From: Clostridioides difficile ATCC 9689 = DSM 1296
Lineage (GTDB): Bacteria; Bacillota; Clostridia; Peptostreptococcales; Peptostreptococcaceae
Direction of reading: 5' to 3'
Assembly (NCBI RefSeq): GCF_001077535.1
Contig: NZ_CP011968.1
Location: forward strand, 2,170,001 to 2,234,000
Length of the DNA: 64,000 nt
The first letter of the stretch is position 1. Every line of letters begins with the position of its first letter. The position numbers were made by a program, and so were the translations under genes. Below, in pieces: positions 27,270 to 36,826 of this stretch. The notes beneath the pieces are model-generated. The model was given only the letters and a program-made list of their open reading frames with translations. It ran no database searches and had not been told where the DNA came from.

Positions 27270-28457
27270 TTAGTTAATTTCTAGTAATATATCTTTTAGG
27301 ATTTCAAGAGCCTCATCTATTTCCTTATAACTGATTGTTAATGGTGGTAAAAATCTCAATACATTTTTTCCAGCAGTCAAAATAAGCAATCCTTTTTTTC
27401 TAGCTTTCTCTTCTATAATACTAGATTCAATATTAGTTTCAATTCCTATCATTAGACCAATACCTTTTGTCTTTAATACAACTTTGTTATTAAAACTTTC
27501 AATAGATTTTCTTATATAATTTCCTTTTTCTAATACTTCATTATAAAAACCATCTTTAGATATCTCATCTAATACAACTGAAGCTGCCACCATAGCTAAT
27601 AAATTACCTCCAAAAGTTGTACCTTGGTCTCCTTTTCCTAGTACTTTTGAAAGTTTTTTATTTACCAATACTCCTCCTACTGGTATTCCTGCTCCCAACC
27701 CTTTTGCTACGGTAACTATATCTGGTTTTACATCAAAATATTCATAGCCAAAAAGTTTACCAGTTCTTCCTATACCGCATTGGACTTCATCAAAAATCAC
27801 TACAATATCCTTTTCTTGACATATTTTTACTATTTGCAAAACATAATCTTTTTCAAGAACATTAACTCCACCTTCGCCTTGAATCGCTTCAAGAATTATT
27901 GCACAAACTGTGGAATCAAGATTATTTTTTAAATCTTCAATATTATTTCTTTCTATATATTTAAAACCTTCGGGAAGAGGATAAAAATACTTATGGTATT
28001 TGTCCATACCAGTTGCCATTAAAGACATCATTGTTCTACCATGAAAAGAGTCTTTTAAACTTATGATAGTTCCTCTACCATTACCATATTTGTCACTACT
28101 ATACTTTCTTGCTATTTTGAATGCTGTTTCATTTGCTTCTGTTCCAGAATTACAAAAATATACTTTAGCCATTCCACTTGAATTAATTATTTTCTCTCCT
28201 GAATACAACACTGGCTCATTAAAATATAAATTTGAAGTATGTAATAATTTATCTACTTGCTCTTTTAGAGCATTCTTTAAATTACTATTACTATACCCAA
28301 GAGAAGATACTCCATATCCACTTGTAAAATCTATGTATTTATTGCCATTAGTATCAAAAAAACAACTTCCTTCACCATAATCTATGACAAAATTGGGTTG
28401 GTTATATGTATCTATAAAATATTCATTCCATTTTGAAATTGTATTGTCGTTATTCAT
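27270..28457 (-). CDS. argD: Acetylornithine aminotransferase
   Basis: 395 residues, class III PLP aminotransferase. The PLP-binding Lys is in TVAKGLGAGIP, the Asp in FDEVQCGIGRTGK. It converts N-acetylglutamate semialdehyde to N-acetylornithine with glutamate as donor (EC 2.6.1.11). Some genomes name it argM. It follows argB by 29 bases in the arginine operon. Confidence 0.95.
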   Translation of the reverse strand: MNNDNTISKWNEYFIDTYNQPNFVIDYGEGSCFFDTNGNKYIDFTSGYGVSSLGYSNSNLKNALKEQVDKLLHTSNLYFNEPVLYSGEKIINSSGMAKVYFCNSGTEANETAFKIARKYSSDKYGNGRGTIISLKDSFHGRTMMSLMATGMDKYHKYFYPLPEGFKYIERNNIEDLKNNLDSTVCAIILEAIQGEGGVNVLEKDYVLQIVKICQEKDIVVIFDEVQCGIGRTGKLFGYEYFDVKPDIVTVAKGLGAGIPVGGVLVNKKLSKVLGKGDQGTTFGGNLLAMVAASVVLDEISKDGFYNEVLEKGNYIRKSIESFNNKVVLKTKGIGLMIGIETNIESSIIEEKARKKGLLILTAGKNVLRFLPPLTISYKEIDEALEILKDILLEIN

Positions 28458-28486
28458 TCTTATTCTCCCCTCTTAAACTTATAATT

Positions 28487-29347
28487 TTATTCATTTTCTT
28501 TTCTTATTAATGTACCTATTCCACTATCAGTAAATAGCTCTGTTATTATAGAATGTGGAACTCTTCCATCCAAAATATGTACCCTATTTACTCCGTTATT
28601 TAAGGCATCTACGCATCCCTCTATTTTAGGTATCATACCTCCAGTAATTATACCTTCTTCAAATAATTTATCAACATCCTCTAATATAACTTCTGTTATT
28701 AATGATTTTTCTTCATCTGGCTCTCTTAACAAACCAGGTACATCTGTAAGAAGTATCAATTTATCTGCATTTAACTCTTTAGCTATAGCAGAAGCTGCTG
28801 TGTCACCATTTATATTATAAGTCTCTCCATCATCTCCAACACCTATAGTTGCAATTACTGAAATATAACCTGACTTTAGACAAGATTCTATAAGCTCAAC
28901 ATTTACTTTTTTGATTTCTCCTACAAATCCAAGTTCATAATTTTTATATGGGTCACATAAAATCATATTATTATCTATTCCACAAAGCCCTACTGCTTTT
29001 CCACCTTTTGTATGTATTTTATTTACTAGGTCTTTATTAACCTTTCCAGCAAGTACCATTTTTACAATTTCCATGGTCTCTTCATCTGTATATCTAAGAC
29101 CATTTACAAATTTACTTTCTATATCCACTTTTGCTAGCATCTTATTGATTTCTGCCCCTCCACCATGTACTAAAACTATATTGATTCCAACATAACTCAT
29201 TAACACAAGGTCTTCCATAACAGATTCTTTTAGACCATCTTTTTTCATTGCACTTCCACCATACTTAACTACAATAGTCTTTCCCTGATGTTTTTCTATA
29301 TATGGTAAAGCTTCTATAAGTGTATTTGCTTTTTCTATATTAATCAT
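28487..29347 (-). CDS. argB: Acetylglutamate kinase
   Basis: 286 residues, amino acid kinase fold. KYGGSAM near the N-terminus (about 24-30) and HGGGAEINKML bind the phosphates and N-acetylglutamate; NINGDTAASAIA and TDVPGLL are further family motifs. It phosphorylates N-acetylglutamate (EC 2.7.2.8), usually the feedback-inhibited step when the pathway is cyclic through ArgJ. 14 bases behind argJ. Confidence 0.97.
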   Translation of the reverse strand: MINIEKANTLIEALPYIEKHQGKTIVVKYGGSAMKKDGLKESVMEDLVLMSYVGINIVLVHGGGAEINKMLAKVDIESKFVNGLRYTDEETMEIVKMVLAGKVNKDLVNKIHTKGGKAVGLCGIDNNMILCDPYKNYELGFVGEIKKVNVELIESCLKSGYISVIATIGVGDDGETYNINGDTAASAIAKELNADKLILLTDVPGLLREPDEEKSLITEVILEDVDKLFEEGIITGGMIPKIEGCVDALNNGVNRVHILDGRVPHSIITELFTDSGIGTLIRKENE

Positions 29348-29361
29348 TAAAGTATATCCTC

Positions 29362-30579
29362 CTAATTTCTATAACTTCCATTTATTCTTACATAATCATA
29401 GCTTAAATCACATCCCCATGCATTTCCTCTGGCATTGCCCATATTTAAATCTACTAATATACTTATTTCGTCATCTTCAAGGATTTTTTTTGCTTTTTCC
29501 TCATTAAAATCTAATCCATTTCCATTTTTACATACTTCAATATATCCTTTCATACTCTCAAAAATAATATCAACTTTTTCCATATCTATTTCTTCACCTG
29601 CATAACCTAAAGCACACAGTATTCTACCCCAATTTGCGTCAGCTCCAAATACAGCTGTCTTTACTAATGAAGAAGATATAACTGTTTTTGCTAATTTTAC
29701 TGCATGTGCTTCACTTAATGCTCCATTTATATAGCATTCAATTAGTTTTGTACATCCTTCTCCATCTTTTGCAACAAGTTTAGCAAGTTCTATACAGACA
29801 TATGTAAGTGCACTCAAAAATACTTGATAATGTTCATCTTTTTTGTTTATTCTATCATTTTTTGCTTTTCCATTTGCTAGAATCATTACCATATCATTAG
29901 TACTTGTATCTCCATCTACACTAACTCTATTAAAACTTTTGTCAACAGCAATTTTTAAAGCTTCTTTTAGCAAAACTCCATCAATATTTGCATCTGTAGT
30001 TATAAATCCTAACGTTGTTGCCATATTAGGATGTATCATACCAGAACCTTTTGCCATACCTCCAATAGTTATTTTTTTATCTCCATACATTATTGCTACT
30101 GCTATTTCTTTTTTTATAATATCAGTTGTCATAATAGCTTCTCTTGCTCCAATATGACCTTGTTTACTTAGATTATTCACTAATTCATCCATATTTTCTT
30201 CTATTAAATCTATATTTAATGGCTTTCCTATAACACCTGTAGATGCAACCAAAACATCACTTTCTTTAATATTTAATTTATCACTGGTGAATTTAGCCAT
30301 TTTATAAGCATTTATAAGTCCTTCTTTTCCATTAAAGGTATTAGCATTAGCACTATTTACTATGATAGCTTGTGCTTTTCCATTTTTAATGTGTTCCTGT
30401 GTAACATAAACAGGATTGCCCTTTACTTTATTTTGAGTTACTACTGCTGCTGCATCACATAAAACATCTGAATAAACCAAAGCTAAATCTCTTTTTTCTT
30501 TATTTTTTCTCAAGCCACAGTGAATCCCTGAAGCAAAAAATCCTTCTGAAACTGTAACTCCACCCTTTATAATCTCCAT
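29362..30579 (-). CDS. argJ: Bifunctional ornithine acetyltransferase / N-acetylglutamate synthase
   Basis: 405 residues. The self-cleavage site is present in KGSGMIHPNMATTLGF; cutting before the Thr gives the alpha and beta chains, with Thr as nucleophile. It transfers the acetyl group of acetylornithine to glutamate, recycling the acetyl group. No separate argA was seen, so this enzyme may also start the pathway. 40 bases behind argC. Confidence 0.96.
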   Translation of the reverse strand: MEIIKGGVTVSEGFFASGIHCGLRKNKEKRDLALVYSDVLCDAAAVVTQNKVKGNPVYVTQEHIKNGKAQAIIVNSANANTFNGKEGLINAYKMAKFTSDKLNIKESDVLVASTGVIGKPLNIDLIEENMDELVNNLSKQGHIGAREAIMTTDIIKKEIAVAIMYGDKKITIGGMAKGSGMIHPNMATTLGFITTDANIDGVLLKEALKIAVDKSFNRVSVDGDTSTNDMVMILANGKAKNDRINKKDEHYQVFLSALTYVCIELAKLVAKDGEGCTKLIECYINGALSEAHAVKLAKTVISSSLVKTAVFGADANWGRILCALGYAGEEIDMEKVDIIFESMKGYIEVCKNGNGLDFNEEKAKKILEDDEISILVDLNMGNARGNAWGCDLSYDYVRINGSYRN

Positions 30580-30619
30580 ATTTATCCTCCTAATTATATG
30601 AGTTTAGTATTTTTTATTT

Positions 30620-31654
30620 CTAAAATGATGGTGCAATATTTTTTAAACCTGTATTTTCTTCAATACCAAATATTATATTCATGTTTTGTATAGCTTGACC
30701 TGCCGCTCCCTTAATCATATTATCTATAGCTGAACAGATTATCAATGTATCTCCATTTTCATGTAATGATATTACACATTTATTTGAGAATCTAACATTC
30801 TTTAAAGAAGCTATCTTATCTAATGGAAGAATTTCTATAAATTCTTTAAATTCATAATAATCAGTTAATTTCCTATGTATATCATTTATAGAAATATTAT
30901 CTTCTTTTGTACAATATATAGTTGATAAGATTCCCCTATTTACTGGGATTAAGTTTGGTGTAAAAACTACACTTACTTTTTCTTTGCAGGATTCACTTAA
31001 ATTTTGTTCTATTTCTGGAGTATGTCTGTGTTTCCCTATTTTATATGCAGTGATATTTTCATTAACCTCCGTAAAGTGACTACTAATCGATAATTCTCTA
31101 CCAGCACCTGTAAGACCTGATTTAGAATCAATTATTATATTATTATTTTTTATCAATTTAGAACTTAGTAATGGCATCAATGGTAAAGAAATACTAGTTG
31201 GATAACATCCAGGATTTGCAATTATATCTGCATCTTTTATATCTTCTTTGTATATTTCACTTAATCCATATACAGCTTTTTTATGTAAGATTTTATCTAT
31301 AAAAGATACTCCATACCATTTACTATATACTTCTTCATCTTTTATTCTAAAATCAGCACCTAAATCTATAACTTTCTTTTTCGATTTAATTGCCTTTATT
31401 ACAAACTTTTCACTAACTCCATGTGGAAGGGCTGTAAACACAACATCACACATATCTATAACTTTTTCATTTTCTATACATATCATGTTATTTTTATATC
31501 CTATACTTGGATATATATCAACTATATCTTTTCCAACATACGAATTTGAACCTATCGCTCTCACTTCGACTTTATCATGATTCATTAATAATCTAATCAA
31601 CTCTGCCCCTACATATCCAGTTGCACCAATAATACCAACTTTTATTTTATTCAT
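30620..31654 (-). CDS. argC: N-acetyl-gamma-glutamyl-phosphate reductase
   Basis: 344 residues. NADP-binding loop GATGYVGAEL at residues 10-19 and catalytic Cys in ANPGCYPTS. It reduces N-acetylglutamyl phosphate to the semialdehyde (EC 1.2.1.38). First gene of the operon; the T-box leader ends about 108 bases upstream. RBS GGAGGGAAC is placed well before the ATG at 31654. Confidence 0.97.
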   Translation of the reverse strand: MNKIKVGIIGATGYVGAELIRLLMNHDKVEVRAIGSNSYVGKDIVDIYPSIGYKNNMICIENEKVIDMCDVVFTALPHGVSEKFVIKAIKSKKKVIDLGADFRIKDEEVYSKWYGVSFIDKILHKKAVYGLSEIYKEDIKDADIIANPGCYPTSISLPLMPLLSSKLIKNNNIIIDSKSGLTGAGRELSISSHFTEVNENITAYKIGKHRHTPEIEQNLSESCKEKVSVVFTPNLIPVNRGILSTIYCTKEDNISINDIHRKLTDYYEFKEFIEILPLDKIASLKNVRFSNKCVISLHENGDTLIICSAIDNMIKGAAGQAIQNMNIIFGIEENTGLKNIAPSF

Positions 31655-31761
31655 TTTGTTCCCTCCATTTTTATATTCAAATAGTCTTAAAATCCTATCT
31701 TTCCACTTTACTATATGATAATCATTTGATAATACGTAGATTAAAATACTCTAATTAAAAC

Positions 31762-31816
31762 AAAAAACCCCTTAGCATTATAAATACTAAGAGGCGATTT
31801 TCCGCGGTACCACTCT
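31762..31816 (-). promoter_or_regulatory. Second, partial T-box module (antiterminator and terminator without Stem I)
   Basis: On the minus strand AGAGTGGTACCGCGG (31816-31802) is a textbook T-box sequence. It is followed by the terminator CCTCTTAG...CTAAGGGG-TTTTTT (31794-31762). The 70 bases before it are AT-rich and have no Stem I, AG bulge or specifier loop. It looks like a duplicated 3' half of a T-box placed in series after the complete one. Confidence 0.8.
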
Positions 31817-31885
31817 TATTGGTAAAATTACAATAATCATTAAAACTCAAATTAAAAAGTATCTACAAAATGTACATTTAAAATT

Positions 31886-32112
31886 AAAAAAGCCTCTTGG
31901 TCAAAGACCAAGAGACGAATATACACCCGCGTTACCACTCTAATTGATAAGATAATCTTACCCACTCTAATCTCTTAAGGCGAGATTCACCAATTACCAT
32001 ACTATTACTTCTGGTAATCTCCTCCAAAGCTCTATTCACAATAAAATTCGTTACTAGGCTTCCACCATTCCCAGCTCTCTATCAACTAGCTTTATGCTAC
32101 TCTCTTTTTCAC
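31886..32112 (-). promoter_or_regulatory. T-box riboswitch of the arginine operon
   Basis: On the minus strand the leader shows the T-box order: Stem I with AGAGAGCTGGGAATGGTGGA (AG bulge and distal loop), the specifier region GTGAATAGAGCTTT, Stem III, the T-box AGAGTGGTAACGCGG (31941-31927) and a terminator GTCTCTTGG...CCAAGAGGC-TTTTTT (31916-31886). AGA following GAAT is a likely Arg specifier, which suits the operon. Uncharged tRNA-Arg would stabilise the antiterminator and allow argC transcription. Confidence 0.92.
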
Positions 32113-32424
32113 AGGATTTCAATTTATTTTCTTATTGTTTTATATGATAGTTTATTTTTTTAACTTTGTCAATATAATTTTTAAATTTTTGGAAATATTT
32201 TCTATATAATTAATTTCCAGCATTTTGTATCTAAATTGAGTTATAAATATCTACAGTAATAGGACACCATGAATTTCCTGCTGTAATATATTTTAAAAAA
32301 GTTCTCCCTCTTGAATCAAGTCATTCAAAAGCTATACCTTATGTCAAAATTATTTTTCATCCAGCGTTTTTTAGAAAAAACACAATTTTCTCCATAAAAG
32401 AGACATACATACAACTATTCTTTC
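32113..32424. other. Intergenic region upstream of the arginine leader
   Basis: Must carry the arg operon promoter. A plus-strand open frame at about 32255-32443 lacks any start codon and RBS, so I do not call it a gene. No clear terminator for the AI-2E permease gene. Confidence 0.4.
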
Positions 32425-33516
32425 CTAATGTAATATATGTATGATTTCTTTGTCATTTAACTTTTTCAAAAACGCAATTAACAATAGAATACCGAACAAC
32501 CCAATAAATCCAAAGAAATGTAATCCTGTTAGCATACTGGCTAAGGCCAATACAGGATGTAACTCCATATGTTTACCAACTAATTTTGGTTCAATAATAT
32601 TCCTGATAATAGTAATCACAATATATAGTAGTGCAATTCCTAATGCCATTGAATAATCCCCTAAAAATAAACTGATAATACCCCAAGGTATTAGAATACT
32701 TCCAGTTCCTAAAACAGGTAGTATATCTAAAAGAGCAATGAATAAAGCAATTATTCCAGCATAAGAAATATTAATAATAGCAAAACCGACATATAATTCA
32801 GAAAAAGTGATAGCAAAAATTAAAAGATAAGAAAAACCACATTTAATAATGGTATCAATAGTAAACGCTTTTGCTTCTGCTAAAAGATAACTTTTATTTT
32901 TAGGTATCTGTAGCACTATAAATCTCTTTATCGTTGGATAATCAATTGCTATAAAAATAGAAGCAACGATTGTAATAATTGTTTTCATAAATAGTAATGG
33001 AACAGACGAAACAATATCAGTAATACCAGATACGATATTATTTGAAAGAGAAACTATGAAAACACTCATTTCATTCATCAATACAGGCATATTTGCTTCT
33101 ATTAATTCAATAAACGAAAAATTGAATGAACCAGAAAATAGTTCGACTTCTTTTATAACTGTTTCAGTCAAAGGTATTACCAATTCCTCAAACATGGTTG
33201 GTAGGAAATGAAAAATTTCCTTTATTCCATATATTAGATATGTACCTATTACACTTACTATTATTCCTGCAATTAAAAAGAATAAAAAAACAGATATGGT
33301 TGCTACAATACCTCGCTTTATTAGTAATTTTTCACTTATGTATAAGACTGGTTTATTCAATAAACTTGCTATTAAAAATGCAAAAACAAAAGGAAGTAAT
33401 ACAGAAAACGCATATTTCCCTAATAACATTAGTAAGCCTAATATCACTACCAAATAACAGAAATTTATTAAAAATCTCTGCTTATTTTGGTATGATGTAT
33501 GATCTTGTTCATTCAA
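32425..33516 (-). CDS. AI-2E family permease
   Basis: 363 residues with about eight hydrophobic segments and the family's C-terminal signature (GLGIALLYIVITIIRNIIEPKL style: NIIEPKLVGKHMELHP, then GFIGLFGILL). Family members (YtvI, YdiK, TqsA, PerM) export small solutes or act as sodium/proton antiporters; the substrate is unknown. Last gene of a five-gene unit, 14 bases after the deiminase. A paralogue lies at 48985-50070. Confidence 0.9.
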   Translation of the reverse strand: MNEQDHTSYQNKQRFLINFCYLVVILGLLMLLGKYAFSVLLPFVFAFLIASLLNKPVLYISEKLLIKRGIVATISVFLFFLIAGIIVSVIGTYLIYGIKEIFHFLPTMFEELVIPLTETVIKEVELFSGSFNFSFIELIEANMPVLMNEMSVFIVSLSNNIVSGITDIVSSVPLLFMKTIITIVASIFIAIDYPTIKRFIVLQIPKNKSYLLAEAKAFTIDTIIKCGFSYLLIFAITFSELYVGFAIINISYAGIIALFIALLDILPVLGTGSILIPWGIISLFLGDYSMALGIALLYIVITIIRNIIEPKLVGKHMELHPVLALASMLTGLHFFGFIGLFGILLLIAFLKKLNDKEIIHILH

Positions 33517-33530
33517 ATAAAATGCACCTC

Positions 33531-34922
33531 CTACTTTATAGTAACTTTATATGTGCCTTTTGGAGCAACAGGAGGCATTGTTTCACACATTCCAGAACAA
33601 CTTTTTGCTTGCACAAAATATTCAATCATATCACCTGACTTTCCTATCATATTGGCAAAAAATATTTCTGCTTCTGTAGTTTCTTCTAACCTAATACTTT
33701 CCCATGTTTGAAAACCATAGTATCGATAAAACAGTCTACAATTTTCATAATCTAAGCCAGCTTTACTATAATCAACTATTTGAATAGTAACTTCTAAAGC
33801 ATCATTCTCTGAAACGATTTCTTCTAATCTTTTCACGGAAATATAGAGCATATTCTCATCCCAAATTGCTCTTGTCCTGCAATGAATAACATCTTCATTT
33901 CCCCAGCCAGTTCTCACATATCCTGTACGATTTTTTATAATATCTGGCTCTTTTTCAAAATCAAACTCATATCCTTTAATTTCATATCCAGGCAAAGCGT
34001 TCTGCCATTGTTTTATTGCAATTTTATCCTGTTCAATTCCATACATTGGAACATAGACACGACTATTTAAAATCACAGAATTAACATAAGCAGTAAGTTC
34101 ATCACTGTCCTTTTGAAACGGAACAATATCTATACGAAAGATTTTGAATGGACGCCCATATCTGGTTTCTACCTTTTTTACTTCTTCTAAAATTTTTTCA
34201 TATCTTTCATACAAATAGTGTTCTTTTGGCGTTCTGCTCACAAGTAATGTTTCTTCATCAATTATTTTTAAATAACAGTCAATATGTTGTAAACCATAAT
34301 CAGCAAAATTAGAAAATATATAATACTCATTCATTCCAGTATCTCTTGCCACCATAGAAAAAAATTCTTCGTCAGAAATTCCTTTCGCACGATTTTCTGT
34401 CTGTAAAATGTGCATAGACATCAATTTATTGAAACCATCTGACATAAGATTTCCGCCTGTTAGTGCATAAGGTAATTTCATAAATGGCAAACCAATCTGT
34501 TTCGCAATCAACTCTTGTGATTGATCTTCTTTTTGTTCATAAGAGTTAGTAGTTAATAGGTTATGTTCGCAATCAAACATGATTTCTGGTTTATTTATGG
34601 ATACAAATGGTGTTGACATCTTATATTCTGCACCAGCCAAAAAGAGTTTTCCGTTTTCATCAAAAATAGGGTGCATACCCCAATCACGAACCCATGGTGT
34701 ATCAAATCCCTGTGGAGCAATGCAGAAAATCAAATTTTTTAAATTTCCACCCCACTTACTTAAATAATATTTTGCAATTTCAATTTCCTCTTTATTTGGT
34801 ACACACATGTATACAGAATAATTTTGCGTTAAATCTACAATATACTTATGGGGAAGAAAAGGTGGCCATGCAAGCATGACACCTTTAATCGGTTCCCATT
34901 CCCCAGCTAAACGTCTTTTCAT
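33531..34922 (-). CDS. Agmatine deiminase-family enzyme with C-terminal extension
   Basis: 463 residues, longer than AguA (about 370). The core has the PPAD catalytic set: Asp80 in PWVRDWG, the TGGN motif (155-158), His213 and Asp215 in HIDCYLKI, and Cys at about 348 in NEDVIHCRTRA. It should hydrolyse a guanidino group to urea plus ammonia; agmatine is a guess. The motif around Cys (RTRA) differs from the usual ITQQ. About 107 residues follow the Cys and look like a beta sandwich (GDMIEYFVQAKSCSG). In the middle of an operon, without putrescine carbamoyltransferase. Confidence 0.82.
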   Translation of the reverse strand: MKRRLAGEWEPIKGVMLAWPPFLPHKYIVDLTQNYSVYMCVPNKEEIEIAKYYLSKWGGNLKNLIFCIAPQGFDTPWVRDWGMHPIFDENGKLFLAGAEYKMSTPFVSINKPEIMFDCEHNLLTTNSYEQKEDQSQELIAKQIGLPFMKLPYALTGGNLMSDGFNKLMSMHILQTENRAKGISDEEFFSMVARDTGMNEYYIFSNFADYGLQHIDCYLKIIDEETLLVSRTPKEHYLYERYEKILEEVKKVETRYGRPFKIFRIDIVPFQKDSDELTAYVNSVILNSRVYVPMYGIEQDKIAIKQWQNALPGYEIKGYEFDFEKEPDIIKNRTGYVRTGWGNEDVIHCRTRAIWDENMLYISVKRLEEIVSENDALEVTIQIVDYSKAGLDYENCRLFYRYYGFQTWESIRLEETTEAEIFFANMIGKSGDMIEYFVQAKSCSGMCETMPPVAPKGTYKVTIK

Positions 34923-34940
34923 TTCTAATACCTCACTTTC

Positions 34941-35480
34941 TTACTTTTTCCACAAATGAAATGAAATTTCTCTAATTTTAAGATTTTTCAACAATGTTTC
35001 AAATTCATTTTTTTGAAAGGTTTTCTGATTACATAAAACTTCCATTTCTAGTCCCTTATACTCCATGAGATATTCTGTTTCATAAAACCCATTCTGAAGA
35101 TAAAATTGCTTCCTTAAAATTCTTTGTTGTAAATTAGGAGCACTGTCCTCTATAGTTTCCATATCAAGAACAATTTGACAATTGGGATATTGTTTTTTCA
35201 TAAGTGACAGTGCTTTTCCACCATATCCTTTAGAGCGTTGTTCTGGGGAAATTGCAAGAAATAATATATATCCTATATGATTTTCAATCACCAAAACATA
35301 AAAACCAATAAATTGTTGCTTATCATATAAAGCAGATACTTCTATTTTTTTACTTTGAACTAAATTAAGCATTTCTTGTATAGACATACGTTCTTCATCT
35401 GGAAATGCCTCGTTATTAAGTTCTTCAAATTTTTCTAAATCTTTAAAATATGAAGTTACTTTTTGTATTGTTAAGCTCAT
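34941..35480 (-). CDS. GNAT-family N-acetyltransferase
   Basis: 179 residues. Acetyl-CoA binding motif LAISPEQRSKGYGGKALSLM (about 73-92), with QRSKGYGG as the pyrophosphate loop. The C-terminus has FYLQNGFYETEYLMEY. Acceptor unknown; the neighbouring deiminase family enzyme and exporter suggest a polyamine or guanidino compound, but this is only positional. 18 bases before the deiminase gene, 20 after the MATE gene. Confidence 0.87.
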   Translation of the reverse strand: MSLTIQKVTSYFKDLEKFEELNNEAFPDEERMSIQEMLNLVQSKKIEVSALYDKQQFIGFYVLVIENHIGYILFLAISPEQRSKGYGGKALSLMKKQYPNCQIVLDMETIEDSAPNLQQRILRKQFYLQNGFYETEYLMEYKGLEMEVLCNQKTFQKNEFETLLKNLKIREISFHLWKK

Positions 35481-35500
35481 ATAGATACCTCCAAATTGAT

Positions 35501-36826
35501 TTAATAATGATATTTTTTCTGTTTTCTTATTATAAAGAAAGCCGTCATAATAGTTGCCAATATTTCAGCACCAACAATAGAAAACCATATCCCATTTACT
35601 CCCCAGAATATAGGGAATATAAGTACTGATACAACTTGAAATACTAAAATACGCATAAAAGCAATAAGCGCAGAAGTTAAACCGTCATTTAATGCAGTAA
35701 AGAAACTAGAACCAAAAACACCAAAACCAGAAAATAAAAAGGAAAAAGAGTAAATCATAAATGCTCTTAATGTCATTTCCATTAAATTATTATCGTAACC
35801 CACAAAAATAAAAGCAATCGGTTTTGATAAAAATTCGCCTATTATAAACATAAATACAGCAAAACAAATAATTACAATCAAACTTCTTTTTCTTAAATTT
35901 TTTAATTCGTCATAATTTTTTGCTCCATAATGATAACTGATTATAGGGGCAGTACCAACAGAATACCCAATAAAAACAGCTTGAAATAGTAACGCTACAT
36001 AAAGAAGAACACCATAGGATGCAACGCCATCTTCGCCAGCATATTTTAGTAATTGAGCATTATACAGCATACTCACAACAGATGTGGAAACATTAGTCAT
36101 TAGTTCTGAAGAACCATTTGCAACAGTCTTTTTCAAAACATCACAATCAAATTTAGGTTTCTTAAATTTAAGCAAACTGTTGTTTTGTCGGCTAAAATAA
36201 AGTAATGGAATGATACCACCAACATATTGACCGATTGCAGTTGCCAGTGCTGCACCTACCAATCCCCATTTAAAAACAGTGATAAATAATGCGTCTAAAA
36301 CAATATTTGTAATTCCAGCCATAATTGCAACATATAATCCAAGTTTTGGCTTTTCTGCTGTTGCAAATAAACACTGAAATTCGCACTGCAAAATATAGGC
36401 AGGAATAGCGATAATTACCACACATCCATAAAGAATACTATCTGTCAATAATTGACCATCTGCTCCCATAGCAGAAGCAATCCATGGCATAGTTACTATA
36501 CCTAAAACAGCTAGAATAATACCACAACCAGCAGAAGTAACAATGAGTAACGAAAACTGTTCGTTTGCTTCTTCTTTTTTTCCTTCACCCATTGTTTTAG
36601 CAATTAAAGCTCCACCACCTGTTCCAAAAAGAAAGCCAACACACCCTAAGATTAGCAAAAATGGCATAATAAAATTGACAGCAGTAAAAGCAGTTTTCCC
36701 TACAAAATTTGAAACAAAATATCCATCAACAACCCCATAAATAGAACTTATTACCAGCATAATAATTGTAGGAAATGTAAATTTTAATAAGCGTTTATAA
36801 TTAAAATTATCTGACAACTGTATCAT
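35501..36826 (-). CDS. MATE family efflux transporter
   Basis: 441 residues with twelve hydrophobic segments in two halves. Features include FTFPTIIMLVISSIYGVVDG at the start and CEFQCLFATAEKPKLGLYVA in the middle. MATE proteins export cationic drugs or metabolites using sodium or proton gradients. The start overlaps the stop of the kinase-like gene (ATGA), so their translation is coupled. Second gene of the unit divergent from MerR. Confidence 0.9.
   Translation of the reverse strand: MIQLSDNFNYKRLLKFTFPTIIMLVISSIYGVVDGYFVSNFVGKTAFTAVNFIMPFLLILGCVGFLFGTGGGALIAKTMGEGKKEEANEQFSLLIVTSAGCGIILAVLGIVTMPWIASAMGADGQLLTDSILYGCVVIIAIPAYILQCEFQCLFATAEKPKLGLYVAIMAGITNIVLDALFITVFKWGLVGAALATAIGQYVGGIIPLLYFSRQNNSLLKFKKPKFDCDVLKKTVANGSSELMTNVSTSVVSMLYNAQLLKYAGEDGVASYGVLLYVALLFQAVFIGYSVGTAPIISYHYGAKNYDELKNLRKRSLIVIICFAVFMFIIGEFLSKPIAFIFVGYDNNLMEMTLRAFMIYSFSFLFSGFGVFGSSFFTALNDGLTSALIAFMRILVFQVVSVLIFPIFWGVNGIWFSIVGAEILATIMTAFFIIRKQKKYHY

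Noticed and set aside
32255-32443. Plus-strand open frame reading GHHEFPAVIYFKK
   Set aside because: No start codon, no RBS and no family; overlaps the end of the permease gene.
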